In this document: in pieces, positions 1 through 7,137 of the stretch
Layout: each line of letters opens with the position of its first letter
Position numbering within the stretch: the stretch's first letter is position 1
Origin: an uncultured Clostridia bacterium
GTDB taxonomy: Bacteria > Bacillota > Clostridia > TANB77 > CAG-508
DNA length: 34,886 bases
Direction of reading: 5' to 3'
Assembly (NCBI GenBank): GCA_944387395.1
Contig: CALXEU010000008.1
Span: 1 to 34,886, forward strand
Program-made: the position numbers and the translations under genes
The notes under the pieces: generated by a model
The model's input: only the letters and a program-made list of their open reading frames with translations
What the model was told of the DNA's origin: nothing
The model's database searches: none

Positions 1-576
1 GCTTCTAAAGTATTTAAGGTTCCAATTGAAAAAGTAACAAAAGAACAAAGAAGTTCAGCAAAAGCAGTAAATTTTGGAATAGTTTATGGAATAAGTGATT
101 TTGGACTTGCAAATCAAATAGGTGTATCCAATAAAAAAGCAAAAGAATATATAGAAGAATATTTGGACAAGTATAGTGGAATAAAAAATTTTATGAATAA
201 TATATCAGAAAGTGCTAAAGAAATAGGTTATGTAGAAACACTATTTGGAAGAAGAAGATATATTCCAGAAATAAAATCTAATAACTATATGGTAAGAAAA
301 TTTGGAGAAAGAGTTGCGATGAATACACCTATTCAAGGAACTGCAGCAGATATAATGAAAATTGCAATGATAAATGTTTTCCAGGAATTGAAAAAAAGAA
401 AAATTAATGCTAAAATTGTTTTACAAATTCATGATGAATTATTATTAGAAGTAAAAGAAGAAGAAAAAGAACAAGCAAAAGAAGTACTAAAAGAATGTAT
501 GGAAAATGCAATGAAATTAGATGTACCATTAGAAGTTGAAATTTCGGAAGGAAAGAATTGGTATTCTGTAAAATAA
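1..576 (+). CDS. polA: DNA polymerase I, C-terminal part (5' end outside window)
   Basis: The reading frame is open from base 1 and ends in TAA at 574-576, giving the last 191 residues of a family A DNA polymerase. The O-helix motif RSSAKAVNFGIVYGIS, which binds the incoming nucleotide, is encoded at about 49-96. Motif C (QIHDELLLE, with a catalytic Asp-Glu pair) is at about 424-450. PolA fills gaps in repair and removes Okazaki primers. The 5'-nuclease and any proofreading domain lie upstream of the window and cannot be judged. The fragment has the full palm/finger C-terminus without frame problems. The lytic transglycosylase gene follows after 37 bases. Confidence 0.95.
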   Translation, partial: ASKVFKVPIEKVTKEQRSSAKAVNFGIVYGISDFGLANQIGVSNKKAKEYIEEYLDKYSGIKNFMNNISESAKEIGYVETLFGRRRYIPEIKSNNYMVRKFGERVAMNTPIQGTAADIMKIAMINVFQELKKRKINAKIVLQIHDELLLEVKEEEKEQAKEVLKECMENAMKLDVPLEVEISEGKNWYSVK

Positions 577-613
577 AAAATTACAAAAATTAATTTACAA
601 AGGAGAATCTTAA

Positions 614-1186
614 TTGAAAAAAATTTCAAAAAAACTTGCAATAATTGTTATTTGTCTTTTACTTCTTGCAATTATTGCATATAAACTTAACATTAAAGAA
701 AAAATATTAAAAAATATATATCCAATGGAATATGCAGAATATGTAGAAAAATATGCCAAAGAATACGGAGTAGACCCACTTTTAATTTTTTCTATTATAA
801 AAGCAGAAAGTAATTTTGATAATGAGGCAAAATCTTCAAGTAATGCGATGGGATTAATGCAATTAATGGAACCAACAGCAAATGAAATAGACGAACAGCT
901 TATGGCAAGCAGAGAAAAAGGTGAAGAACTTAATTTATATGATCCCGAAATAAATATTATGTATGGAACAAAATATTATTCATACTTATTACAATATTTT
1001 GAAGAAAACATGTTACTTGCGTTAACTGCTTATAACGCAGGAATAGGAAATGTAAACAATTGGATTGAACAAGGAATAATTAGACAAGATGGAAGTGACA
1101 TAGAAAATATTCCATATAAAGAAACAAATATGTATGTCCGAAAAATAATAAATAATTATAAAATTTATCAAGAATTATATAAATGA
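614..1186 (+). CDS. Membrane-anchored SLT-type lytic transglycosylase
   Basis: A 190-residue protein starting at TTG 614, chosen because AGGAG at 601-605 lies 8 bases upstream and no ATG fits. Residues 8-24 form one hydrophobic N-terminal anchor, so the enzyme faces the outside. The SLT (goose-lysozyme-like) fold follows: the catalytic Glu is E65 in the sequence KAESNFD, with the typical GLMQLM segment at about 80-85 and a later ALTAYNAG motif. Such enzymes cleave the MurNAc-GlcNAc bond of peptidoglycan with formation of 1,6-anhydroMurNAc. The length fits the short SLT proteins found downstream of polA in Clostridia. Its physiological role (wall turnover or spore cortex) cannot be told from the sequence. 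Confidence 0.88.
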   Translation: MKKISKKLAIIVICLLLLAIIAYKLNIKEKILKNIYPMEYAEYVEKYAKEYGVDPLLIFSIIKAESNFDNEAKSSSNAMGLMQLMEPTANEIDEQLMASREKGEELNLYDPEINIMYGTKYYSYLLQYFEENMLLALTAYNAGIGNVNNWIEQGIIRQDGSDIENIPYKETNMYVRKIINNYKIYQELYK

Positions 1187-1213
1187 AAAATCAAGTAAAA
1201 CGAAAGGAAAAAT

Positions 1214-2674
1214 ATGAGAACCAAAAAAGTAAGTATACGTTTTTTTCCAATTTTAATATTTATTATAATATTAATTTTAATTTTAATAATTTATCTAATT
1301 ACTACATTGGCTACGAAACAACCTGAAAAAATAGAAGTAGAAATAAATTATCCATTTAGCGGAGAAGGAACACAGGATAATCCGTATTTAATAGAAAATA
1401 CAGAAGATCTTATAGAGCTTTCAAGTATTGTTAATAAAGGAAATACATGTAAAGATATTTATTTTATGCTGATGGATAATATAGATTTTAGTAGCATAGA
1501 AGATTATACAACAATAGCAAATAGCGATAATTTATCATTTGAAGGGAATTTTAATGGTAATGAAAAAAGTATCGAGAATTTTAATATAGATATTTCTAAT
1601 GATGAAACATTCTATGGAGTATTTGGAAATAATAAAGGAACAATAAAAAACTTAAAAGTAATAAGTACAATAAATTTTGAAGAAACAGTAACTAAAAATG
1701 AGGCATATATAGGATTAGTATGTGCAAAAAACAATGGAACCATAGAAAATTGCAAGGTGGAAGGTAAAATTCAAATAAAAATAAATAACAATGATTCCAA
1801 TGTGAAAATAGCAGGAATAACAGCAGAAAATACAGGAAATATATTAAACTCTTCTAGTACGGTAGAGATAAATTCTAATACTACAAAGGCAGGAATTTGT
1901 GCAATAAATAGTAGCACAATTACAAATTGTAATAATACAGGAAACATACAAGAAACTGAGGTAAATAATGTGTATACAGCAGGAATTGTAGCAGAAAATT
2001 TAGGAGGAGTAATTACGAGTTGTAATAATTCTGGAAAAATTGTAGGACAAATAGTAGCAGGAATATGTGCTAATTCTAATGGAAATATAATATCTTGTCA
2101 AAATTCAGGAGTAATAAACAATTTTTTAGAAACTAATGAAAATATATCAGAAAATGAAAATAGTAACTTTTTAGCTGGTGGAATAGCAGGAATTTTAGAT
2201 ACAGCAACGATGGAAAATTGCAGAAACACTGGAGAAATTTCAGGAGGAGAAATTATTGGTGGAGTTATAGCTAAAAATTATGGAACAATTTCGCAAGCTA
2301 GAAATGAAGGAACAATTTCAAAATTAGAGAAAGTAACCAATAAAAATATTGCAGTAGGAGGAATTGCTGGAATTAATATAGAAAAAGGAAGAATTATAAA
2401 TTCTAAAAATAGTGGAAAAATAAATTCAACCACAAGTAAAGAAATATATATTGCAGGAATTTGTGGAATATATGAAGAAAATTCAATTATTGAACAAAGC
2501 GAAAATTCAGGAACTATATATGCAGAAGGAAATGAAGTGATTCCAAATGAAGACTTAACAGATAAGTGTTCATTATGTACCAATACAGGTGGAGGAAGCG
2601 CAAGTAAAGTTGAGAATGGAAAAGTTTATTTAGGACTAATATATGGAAAATATCAAAACAAAGTACAAGAATAA
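1214..2674 (+). CDS. Membrane-anchored repeat protein, predicted extracellular beta-helix (GLUG-like repeats)
   Basis: A 486-residue protein with an N-terminal transmembrane anchor at about residues 9-32 and no C-terminal sorting signal. The start ATG has GAAAGGAAAA just upstream. After a segment reading GTQDNPYLIENTEDLIEL, typical of the entry to GLUG/right-handed beta-helix domains, there are at least nine degenerate repeats with the core pattern (N/S)C.N(T/S)G.I, for example NCNNTGNI, SCNNSGKI, SCQNSGVI, NCRNTGEI, NSKNSGKI. They are spaced by 25-40 residues and often preceded by AGI or GGI. This is what a surface-exposed solenoid with stacked Asn and Cys residues looks like. Function is unknown; adhesion or carbohydrate contact is only a guess. 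The neighbouring galE is not evidence of a shared pathway. Confidence 0.7.
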   Translation: MRTKKVSIRFFPILIFIIILILILIIYLITTLATKQPEKIEVEINYPFSGEGTQDNPYLIENTEDLIELSSIVNKGNTCKDIYFMLMDNIDFSSIEDYTTIANSDNLSFEGNFNGNEKSIENFNIDISNDETFYGVFGNNKGTIKNLKVISTINFEETVTKNEAYIGLVCAKNNGTIENCKVEGKIQIKINNNDSNVKIAGITAENTGNILNSSSTVEINSNTTKAGICAINSSTITNCNNTGNIQETEVNNVYTAGIVAENLGGVITSCNNSGKIVGQIVAGICANSNGNIISCQNSGVINNFLETNENISENENSNFLAGGIAGILDTATMENCRNTGEISGGEIIGGVIAKNYGTISQARNEGTISKLEKVTNKNIAVGGIAGINIEKGRIINSKNSGKINSTTSKEIYIAGICGIYEENSIIEQSENSGTIYAEGNEVIPNEDLTDKCSLCTNTGGGSASKVENGKVYLGLIYGKYQNKVQE

Positions 2675-2697
2675 TTTATATAAGGGAGGAAAACAAA

Positions 2698-3702
2698 ATG
2701 TCAATTTTAGTAACAGGAGGAGCCGGTTTTATAGGAAGCCATACAGCTATAGAGCTTTTAAATGCTGGAAAGGATATTGTAATAATAGACAATTTTTCAA
2801 ATAGTAAACCAGATACATTAGAGGCTACAAAAAAAATAACAGGTAAAGATTTTAAATTTTATGAAATTAATTATTTAGAAAAAGAAAAATTAGAGAAAGT
2901 ATTTGAGGAGAACAATATAGAAGCTGTAATGAATTTTGCAGGATTTAAAGCAGTTGGAGAATCTGTAAAAAAACCATTAGAATATTATACTAACAACATT
3001 TCTGGATGTTTAGTTTTGCTAGAGACAATGAAAAAATATAATGTAAAGAAATTTGTATTTTCATCATCAGCAACAGTATATGGAGATCCAGAAAAAATAC
3101 CAATAACAGAAGATTGCAAAACAGGAGGAACAACAAATCCTTATGGAACAACAAAGTTATTTATTGAACAAATATTAAAAGACTTATATACATCAGACGA
3201 TTCTTGGGATATATGTATTTTAAGATATTTTAATCCTGTTGGTGCACATGAAAGTGGATTAATTGGAGAAGAACCTAAAGGAATACCAAACAATTTAATG
3301 CCTTATGTTGTAAGAGTTGCTTCTGGTGAACTAAAGGAGCTATCTATATTTGGAAATGACTATGATACACCAGATGGAACAGGTGTTAGAGATTATATTC
3401 ATGTTGTAGACTTAGCAAAAGGACATTTAGCAGCATTAAATAAGTTAGACAAGGAAGGTTCAGGATTATATATATATAATTTAGGAACAGGTACAGGATA
3501 TAGTGTGCTAGATATGGTAAAAGCATTTGAAGATATAACAGGAAACAAAGTAGCATATAAAATTGCACCAAGAAGACCTGGGGATATTGCAACTTGTTAT
3601 TCTGATCCGAAGAAAGCAAAAGATGAGCTTGGATGGGAAGCAAAAAAGGGAATAAAGGAAATGTGTGAAGATTCTTGGAATTTTATACAAAGAAAAAAAT
3701 AA
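2698..3702 (+). CDS. galE: UDP-glucose 4-epimerase
   Basis: A 334-residue short-chain dehydrogenase/reductase of the epimerase type, the usual length for GalE. The NAD-binding glycine motif TGGAGFIG is at residues 6-13, and the active-site Tyr and Lys are Y149 and K153 in NPYGTTK, with SSSATVYG just before. The typical RYFNPVGAHESGLIGE segment is also present. It interconverts UDP-glucose and UDP-galactose in the cytoplasm, serving galactose use and the supply of UDP-galactose for surface glycans. A strong GGGAGGA ribosome site lies upstream. The adjacent gene on its 5' side encodes a surface repeat protein 23 bases away, so both may be transcribed together. Confidence 0.95.
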   Translation: MSILVTGGAGFIGSHTAIELLNAGKDIVIIDNFSNSKPDTLEATKKITGKDFKFYEINYLEKEKLEKVFEENNIEAVMNFAGFKAVGESVKKPLEYYTNNISGCLVLLETMKKYNVKKFVFSSSATVYGDPEKIPITEDCKTGGTTNPYGTTKLFIEQILKDLYTSDDSWDICILRYFNPVGAHESGLIGEEPKGIPNNLMPYVVRVASGELKELSIFGNDYDTPDGTGVRDYIHVVDLAKGHLAALNKLDKEGSGLYIYNLGTGTGYSVLDMVKAFEDITGNKVAYKIAPRRPGDIATCYSDPKKAKDELGWEAKKGIKEMCEDSWNFIQRKK

Positions 3703-3710
3703 TACTCATT

Positions 3711-3785
3711 TGGTTGGGGTGGTGTGATTCGAACACACGCATATCGGAGTCAGAGTCCGAGGCCTTACCGCTTGGCGACACCCCA
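3711..3785 (-). tRNA. tRNA-Gln (anticodon CTG)
   Basis: Read on the minus strand this folds as a 75-base tRNA with encoded CCA. The acceptor stem is TGGGGTG/CACCCCA, the discriminator base is A, the anticodon stem is TCGGA/TCCGA with loop CTCTGAC (anticodon CTG, reading CAG), and the T arm is GTGTG-TTCGAAT-CACAC. The 5' part TGGGGTGTCGCCAAGCGGTAAGGC is typical of bacterial tRNA-Gln. It is the only tRNA in the window and lies against the direction of its neighbours, 8 bases after the galE stop. A 10-base perfect palindrome (TGAGTACTCA, 3794-3803) sits just upstream of the tRNA 5' end. Confidence 0.95.
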
Positions 3786-3900
3786 ATGTAATATGAGTAC
3801 TCAAATATAATATCACAAATAAATAAAAAATGCTAGTATAAATACTAAAAAAATAAAATTAATTAAAAATTTCATAGCAAACTGGAAATGAGGATTTTAC

Positions 3901-4710
3901 TTGGATAGAGCAACTATTTTAAATAAATATTATACAGAAGAAGATAAATTATTTGCATCTAAAATTCTTGATAAAATAAGAATTGCAAAAACAAGAAATC
4001 AAATTGTAAATACGGACTTTTTGGATATGTATGGACAAAAAATATGTAGAGAAATACTTGAGTTTGCAAAAGAGAAAAATTATAAATTTTATTTGCCAAA
4101 TGAAGAATTAGAAAAAAGTATTTTGATAATATATCCAGAAAAATTTAATGCAATTTTTGAGGAAAATAAATTTAATTATTCAACATTGATAAAACTAATT
4201 AGAATAATACTTCCAAACGAATTAAAAGGTACATATAGTCATAAAGAATATTTAAGTGGAATTATGAAGCTTGGAATAAAAAGAGAAAAGATGGGAGATA
4301 TTATTGTATTTGAAGATGGCGCTGATATTGTAGTAAGCGATGAAATTTACCAATACATATTAAATAATCTACCACAACTAACTAGATTTAGTAAGGCAAA
4401 GATAGAAGGCTTAGACATAGATAAATTAAGAAAACCTATTATAAAAAAAGAAGAAAAAAGAATTACAGTTTCATATTTAAGAATAGATAATATAGTTTGT
4501 GAACTTGCAAATTGCACAAGAAGCATTGCAGATGAACTAATAAAATCCCAAAGAGTATTTATAAACTATGAAAGCGAATCTAGAAACTCAAAAATAGTTA
4601 AAGAAGATGATGTTATTATAATAAGAGGTAAGGGTAAATTCAAAATATTAAAAATTAATGGAGAAACAAAGAAAGGAAAAATAGCATTAACTGTGGAACA
4701 TTATATTTAA
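3901..4710 (+). CDS. ylmH: YlmH-family RNA-binding protein with S4 domain
   Basis: A 269-residue protein with TTG start at 3901 and ATGAGGA about 8 bases upstream. The N-terminal two thirds match the YlmH layout. The C-terminal S4 RNA-binding domain starts near residue 190 (ISYLRIDN-like segment VSYLRIDNIVCELANCTRS), continues with ADELIKSQRVFIN and ends in the basic GKGKFKI strand. YlmH is found near division genes in Bacillus and Streptococcus and binds the large ribosomal subunit or its stalled peptidyl-tRNA products. The usual neighbours sepF, ylmG and divIVA are not present here. It is followed 47 bases later by a small membrane protein gene. Confidence 0.85.
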   Translation: MDRATILNKYYTEEDKLFASKILDKIRIAKTRNQIVNTDFLDMYGQKICREILEFAKEKNYKFYLPNEELEKSILIIYPEKFNAIFEENKFNYSTLIKLIRIILPNELKGTYSHKEYLSGIMKLGIKREKMGDIIVFEDGADIVVSDEIYQYILNNLPQLTRFSKAKIEGLDIDKLRKPIIKKEEKRITVSYLRIDNIVCELANCTRSIADELIKSQRVFINYESESRNSKIVKEDDVIIIRGKGKFKILKINGETKKGKIALTVEHYI

Positions 4711-4757
4711 TTATTTTTAAACTGGATTTATGCCTTTTGAAAGGAATATGAGAAGAA

Positions 4758-5030
4758 ATGAATAAACAGGAGTATTTTAGCGAAAAAGACCTTGAAGAAT
4801 ATTTAAGAGCAAAACATCAACTAAACTTACCAATTAAAGAAAATTTAGAAAAAGCAAGAAAATTTGCAAAAAGATTAAACAGAATAATAGAACTTATATG
4901 TATGTCTGTACTAATATTTGGAACAGTAACAGTTGTTATGGTATTTGTATGGATATATAAATGTTGGAGTGATATTGATTTAAGAGTTTCAGATACTAAT
5001 AACATTGTAGAAAATATAATACAAATTTAA
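4758..5030 (+). CDS. Small single-pass membrane protein, unknown function
   Basis: A 90-residue ORF with an AAAGGA site at 4739-4744, a rather long 13 bases before the ATG. The N-terminal half is charged and probably helical; one transmembrane segment covers residues 46-67 (ICMSVLIFGTVTVVMVFVWI), followed by a short polar C-terminus. I do not recognise the family. The position between ylmH and folD, where divIVA often follows ylmH in other Firmicutes, does not make it DivIVA: the divIVA N-terminal motif is absent and DivIVA has no membrane span. Codon use matches its neighbours, so it is likely a real gene. Confidence 0.6.
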   Translation: MNKQEYFSEKDLEEYLRAKHQLNLPIKENLEKARKFAKRLNRIIELICMSVLIFGTVTVVMVFVWIYKCWSDIDLRVSDTNNIVENIIQI

Positions 5031-5093
5031 GTATAAAAAGGGTTTATAGGTAACCATTAGAAAAACCTAAATATTTTATTTAAGGAATTTAAA

Positions 5094-5945
5094 ATGTATA
5101 AATTAATAGACGGAAAAGGACTTGCTTCTAAAATTAGATTAGAATTAAAAGCAGAATGTGATAAAATAAGAAATAAAGGAATAACTCCTAAACTTGCGGT
5201 AATTTTAGTTGGAGATGATAGTGCATCAAAGGTATATGTAAAAAATAAAAGCAAAGCATGTGAAGAAATTGGAATAGAGTTTGAAGAAATAATATTAGAT
5301 GATTCTACAACAATGGAAAAGTTATTATCAATTATAGATGAACTAAACAAAAGAACAGATATAAATGGAATTTTACTTCAAAGCCCTATACCAAAGCATT
5401 TAAACATACAAGAGGCTTTTGAAAGAATAGACTACCGAAAAGACGTAGATGGGTTTAACCCAATAAATATGGGAAAACTAATGACCGGACAAAATACATT
5501 TATTTCTTGTACTCCTTATGGTATAATAAAAATGTTAGAAGCCTATAATATTATGCTAGAAGGGGCAAATGCGGTTATAATAGGAAGAAGTAATATTGTA
5601 GGAAAACCTCTTTTGCAATGCTTATTAAATAAAAATGCAACAGTAACTATATGTCATTCAAAAACTAAAAATCTAGAAGAAATAACAAAAACAGCGGATA
5701 TATTAATAAGTGCAGTTGGAAAAATAAATATGGTTACAGAGAATATGGTAAAAGAAGGAGCAGTTGTTATTGATGTTGGAATAAATAGAAATGACCAAGG
5801 CAAATTAGTTGGAGATGTTGATTTTGAAAAAGTAAAAGAAAAAGCATCTTTCATAACGCCAGTACCAGGTGGCGTTGGTCCTATGACAATAGCAATGCTA
5901 ATGAATAATGTAATAAAAGCATGCAAGATACAAAATAACTTGTAA
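5094..5945 (+). CDS. folD: Bifunctional methylenetetrahydrofolate dehydrogenase/cyclohydrolase
   Basis: A 283-residue FolD of standard length. Visible signatures are VGDDSASKVYVKNKSKAC, which contains the YxxxK active site, then GILLQSPIP, KDVDGFNP, the dinucleotide-binding loop GRSNIVGKPL and the C-terminal PGGVGPMTIAML. It converts 5,10-methylene-THF to 5,10-methenyl-THF and then to 10-formyl-THF, feeding purine and formyl-methionyl-tRNA synthesis. The start ATG has AAGGAA upstream. The dprA gene follows about 120 bases later, separated by an imperfect hairpin. Confidence 0.96.
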   Translation: MYKLIDGKGLASKIRLELKAECDKIRNKGITPKLAVILVGDDSASKVYVKNKSKACEEIGIEFEEIILDDSTTMEKLLSIIDELNKRTDINGILLQSPIPKHLNIQEAFERIDYRKDVDGFNPINMGKLMTGQNTFISCTPYGIIKMLEAYNIMLEGANAVIIGRSNIVGKPLLQCLLNKNATVTICHSKTKNLEEITKTADILISAVGKINMVTENMVKEGAVVIDVGINRNDQGKLVGDVDFEKVKEKASFITPVPGGVGPMTIAMLMNNVIKACKIQNNL

Positions 5946-6069
5946 TAAATATACTAGCAATCTCTAAAAATAGAATAAAATTATATAATTAAAAAGTAGG
6001 GGAATAGAAATAGTTCATTAAAAGAATTGTTTTTATTTCTCTATTCTATTTATGGAAAGGAGAGAGCAA

Positions 6070-6978
6070 GTGAATATATTAAAAGAAAATATATTTTTTA
6101 TATGGTTATCTTCAATAGAAGAAATAACACCTGCTATAAAATTAAAATTATTACAACAGTATGGAAATTTGGAAATTATTTTTAAAAGAACAAAACAACA
6201 ATTGGAAGAGGAAGTAAATGAAGAAAAATATAATATAAACATGAAAATTAAAGAAAAGATTATAGAAAGATTAACAGACGAAAAGCAAAAGAGAAAGGTA
6301 TATGAATATATAGATAAAATGCAGAAATTGAACATAAATGTGATAAACTGTTTAGAAAATGAGTATCCTAAAAAATTAAAGGAAATATATGACTTTCCAA
6401 TATGTTTATATTATAAAGGAAATATTAATATATTAAATGCTAAAAATACAATTGCCGTAATAGGGTGTAGAGAATGTAGCAATTACGGAGGAAAAATAGC
6501 TAAAAAAATTGCATATGAATTATCTTCTAATGATTTTATTGTTATAAGTGGAGGAGCTAGAGGAATTGATTCGTTTTCACATATAGGAGCAATACTTGCA
6601 AATAAGCCAACTATAGAAGTATTAGGAAATGGAATAGACTATATTTATCCACCAGAGAATAAAGAACTAGAAGAAAAAATATTATATAATAAAGGCTTGA
6701 TAATTTCAGAATATATAATTGGTACAAGACCTAGTAAATATACATTCCCAGCAAGAAACAGAATAATAAGTGCATTATCAGATGGCGTTTTAGTAGTTGA
6801 AGCAAAACAAAAAAGTGGAACTCTTATTACAGTAGATTTTGCACTAGAGCAAGGTAAGAATATATATGCAATTCCTGGTAATATAGATTCATTAAATTCA
6901 ATATCGACAAACCAATTAATAAAAGAAGGAGCAAAAATTGTAACATGCAAAGAGGATATTTTAGAAGATTTTATATAG
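6070..6978 (+). CDS. dprA: DNA-processing protein DprA (Smf)
   Basis: About 302 residues with the DprA Rossmann fold: IGCRECSNYG, the SGGARGID loop, LGNGIDYIYPPEN, the nucleic-acid-binding segment GTRPSKYTFPARNRIIS and KSGTLITVDFALEQG. DprA loads RecA onto incoming single-stranded DNA during transformation. I prefer GTG 6070 over the in-frame ATG at 6052 because AAAGGAG at 6056-6062 sits 7 bases before the GTG and would lie inside the gene with the earlier start. It ends soon after the Rossmann domain and lacks the C-terminal winged helix of many DprA proteins. An imperfect hairpin (6002-6012 with 6034-6046, 2-base bulge) precedes the ribosome site. With the pilus operon in the window, DNA uptake is conceivable, but no comEA or comEC is present here. 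Confidence 0.92.
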   Translation: MNILKENIFFIWLSSIEEITPAIKLKLLQQYGNLEIIFKRTKQQLEEEVNEEKYNINMKIKEKIIERLTDEKQKRKVYEYIDKMQKLNINVINCLENEYPKKLKEIYDFPICLYYKGNINILNAKNTIAVIGCRECSNYGGKIAKKIAYELSSNDFIVISGGARGIDSFSHIGAILANKPTIEVLGNGIDYIYPPENKELEEKILYNKGLIISEYIIGTRPSKYTFPARNRIISALSDGVLVVEAKQKSGTLITVDFALEQGKNIYAIPGNIDSLNSISTNQLIKEGAKIVTCKEDILEDFI

Positions 6979-7063
6979 TTATAGCAGTTAAAATAGATGA
7001 TTACAATATAAAGATAAAAATATAAAAAAATTAGTATAAAAGTTAATTATTTTCATAAAAAGT

Positions 7064-7092
7064 TTTACTTTTTTATAAATATGTAATATAAT
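7064..7092 (+). promoter_or_regulatory. Vegetative-type promoter upstream of the penicillin-binding protein
   Basis: TTTACT (7064-7069), a 17-base spacer and a perfect TATAAT (7087-7092), 45 bases before the ATG of the class A penicillin-binding protein. It is a plausible SigA-type promoter for the unit running through cysS. The assignment rests on motif and position only. Confidence 0.55.
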
Positions 7093-7137
7093 ATGAAGCA
7101 TGGATAAATAAATATTTAATAGGAGGACTATATCTAT

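Noticed and set aside
3701-3803. tRNA gene with nearby short repeats (TACTCAT, TGAGTACTCA) as an integration site
   Set aside because: No integrase, no duplicated tRNA 3' end and only housekeeping neighbours, so there is no sign of an inserted element.
6052-6069. ATG 6052 as start of dprA
   Set aside because: The only ribosome site, AAAGGAG at 6056-6062, lies downstream of that ATG and fits GTG 6070.
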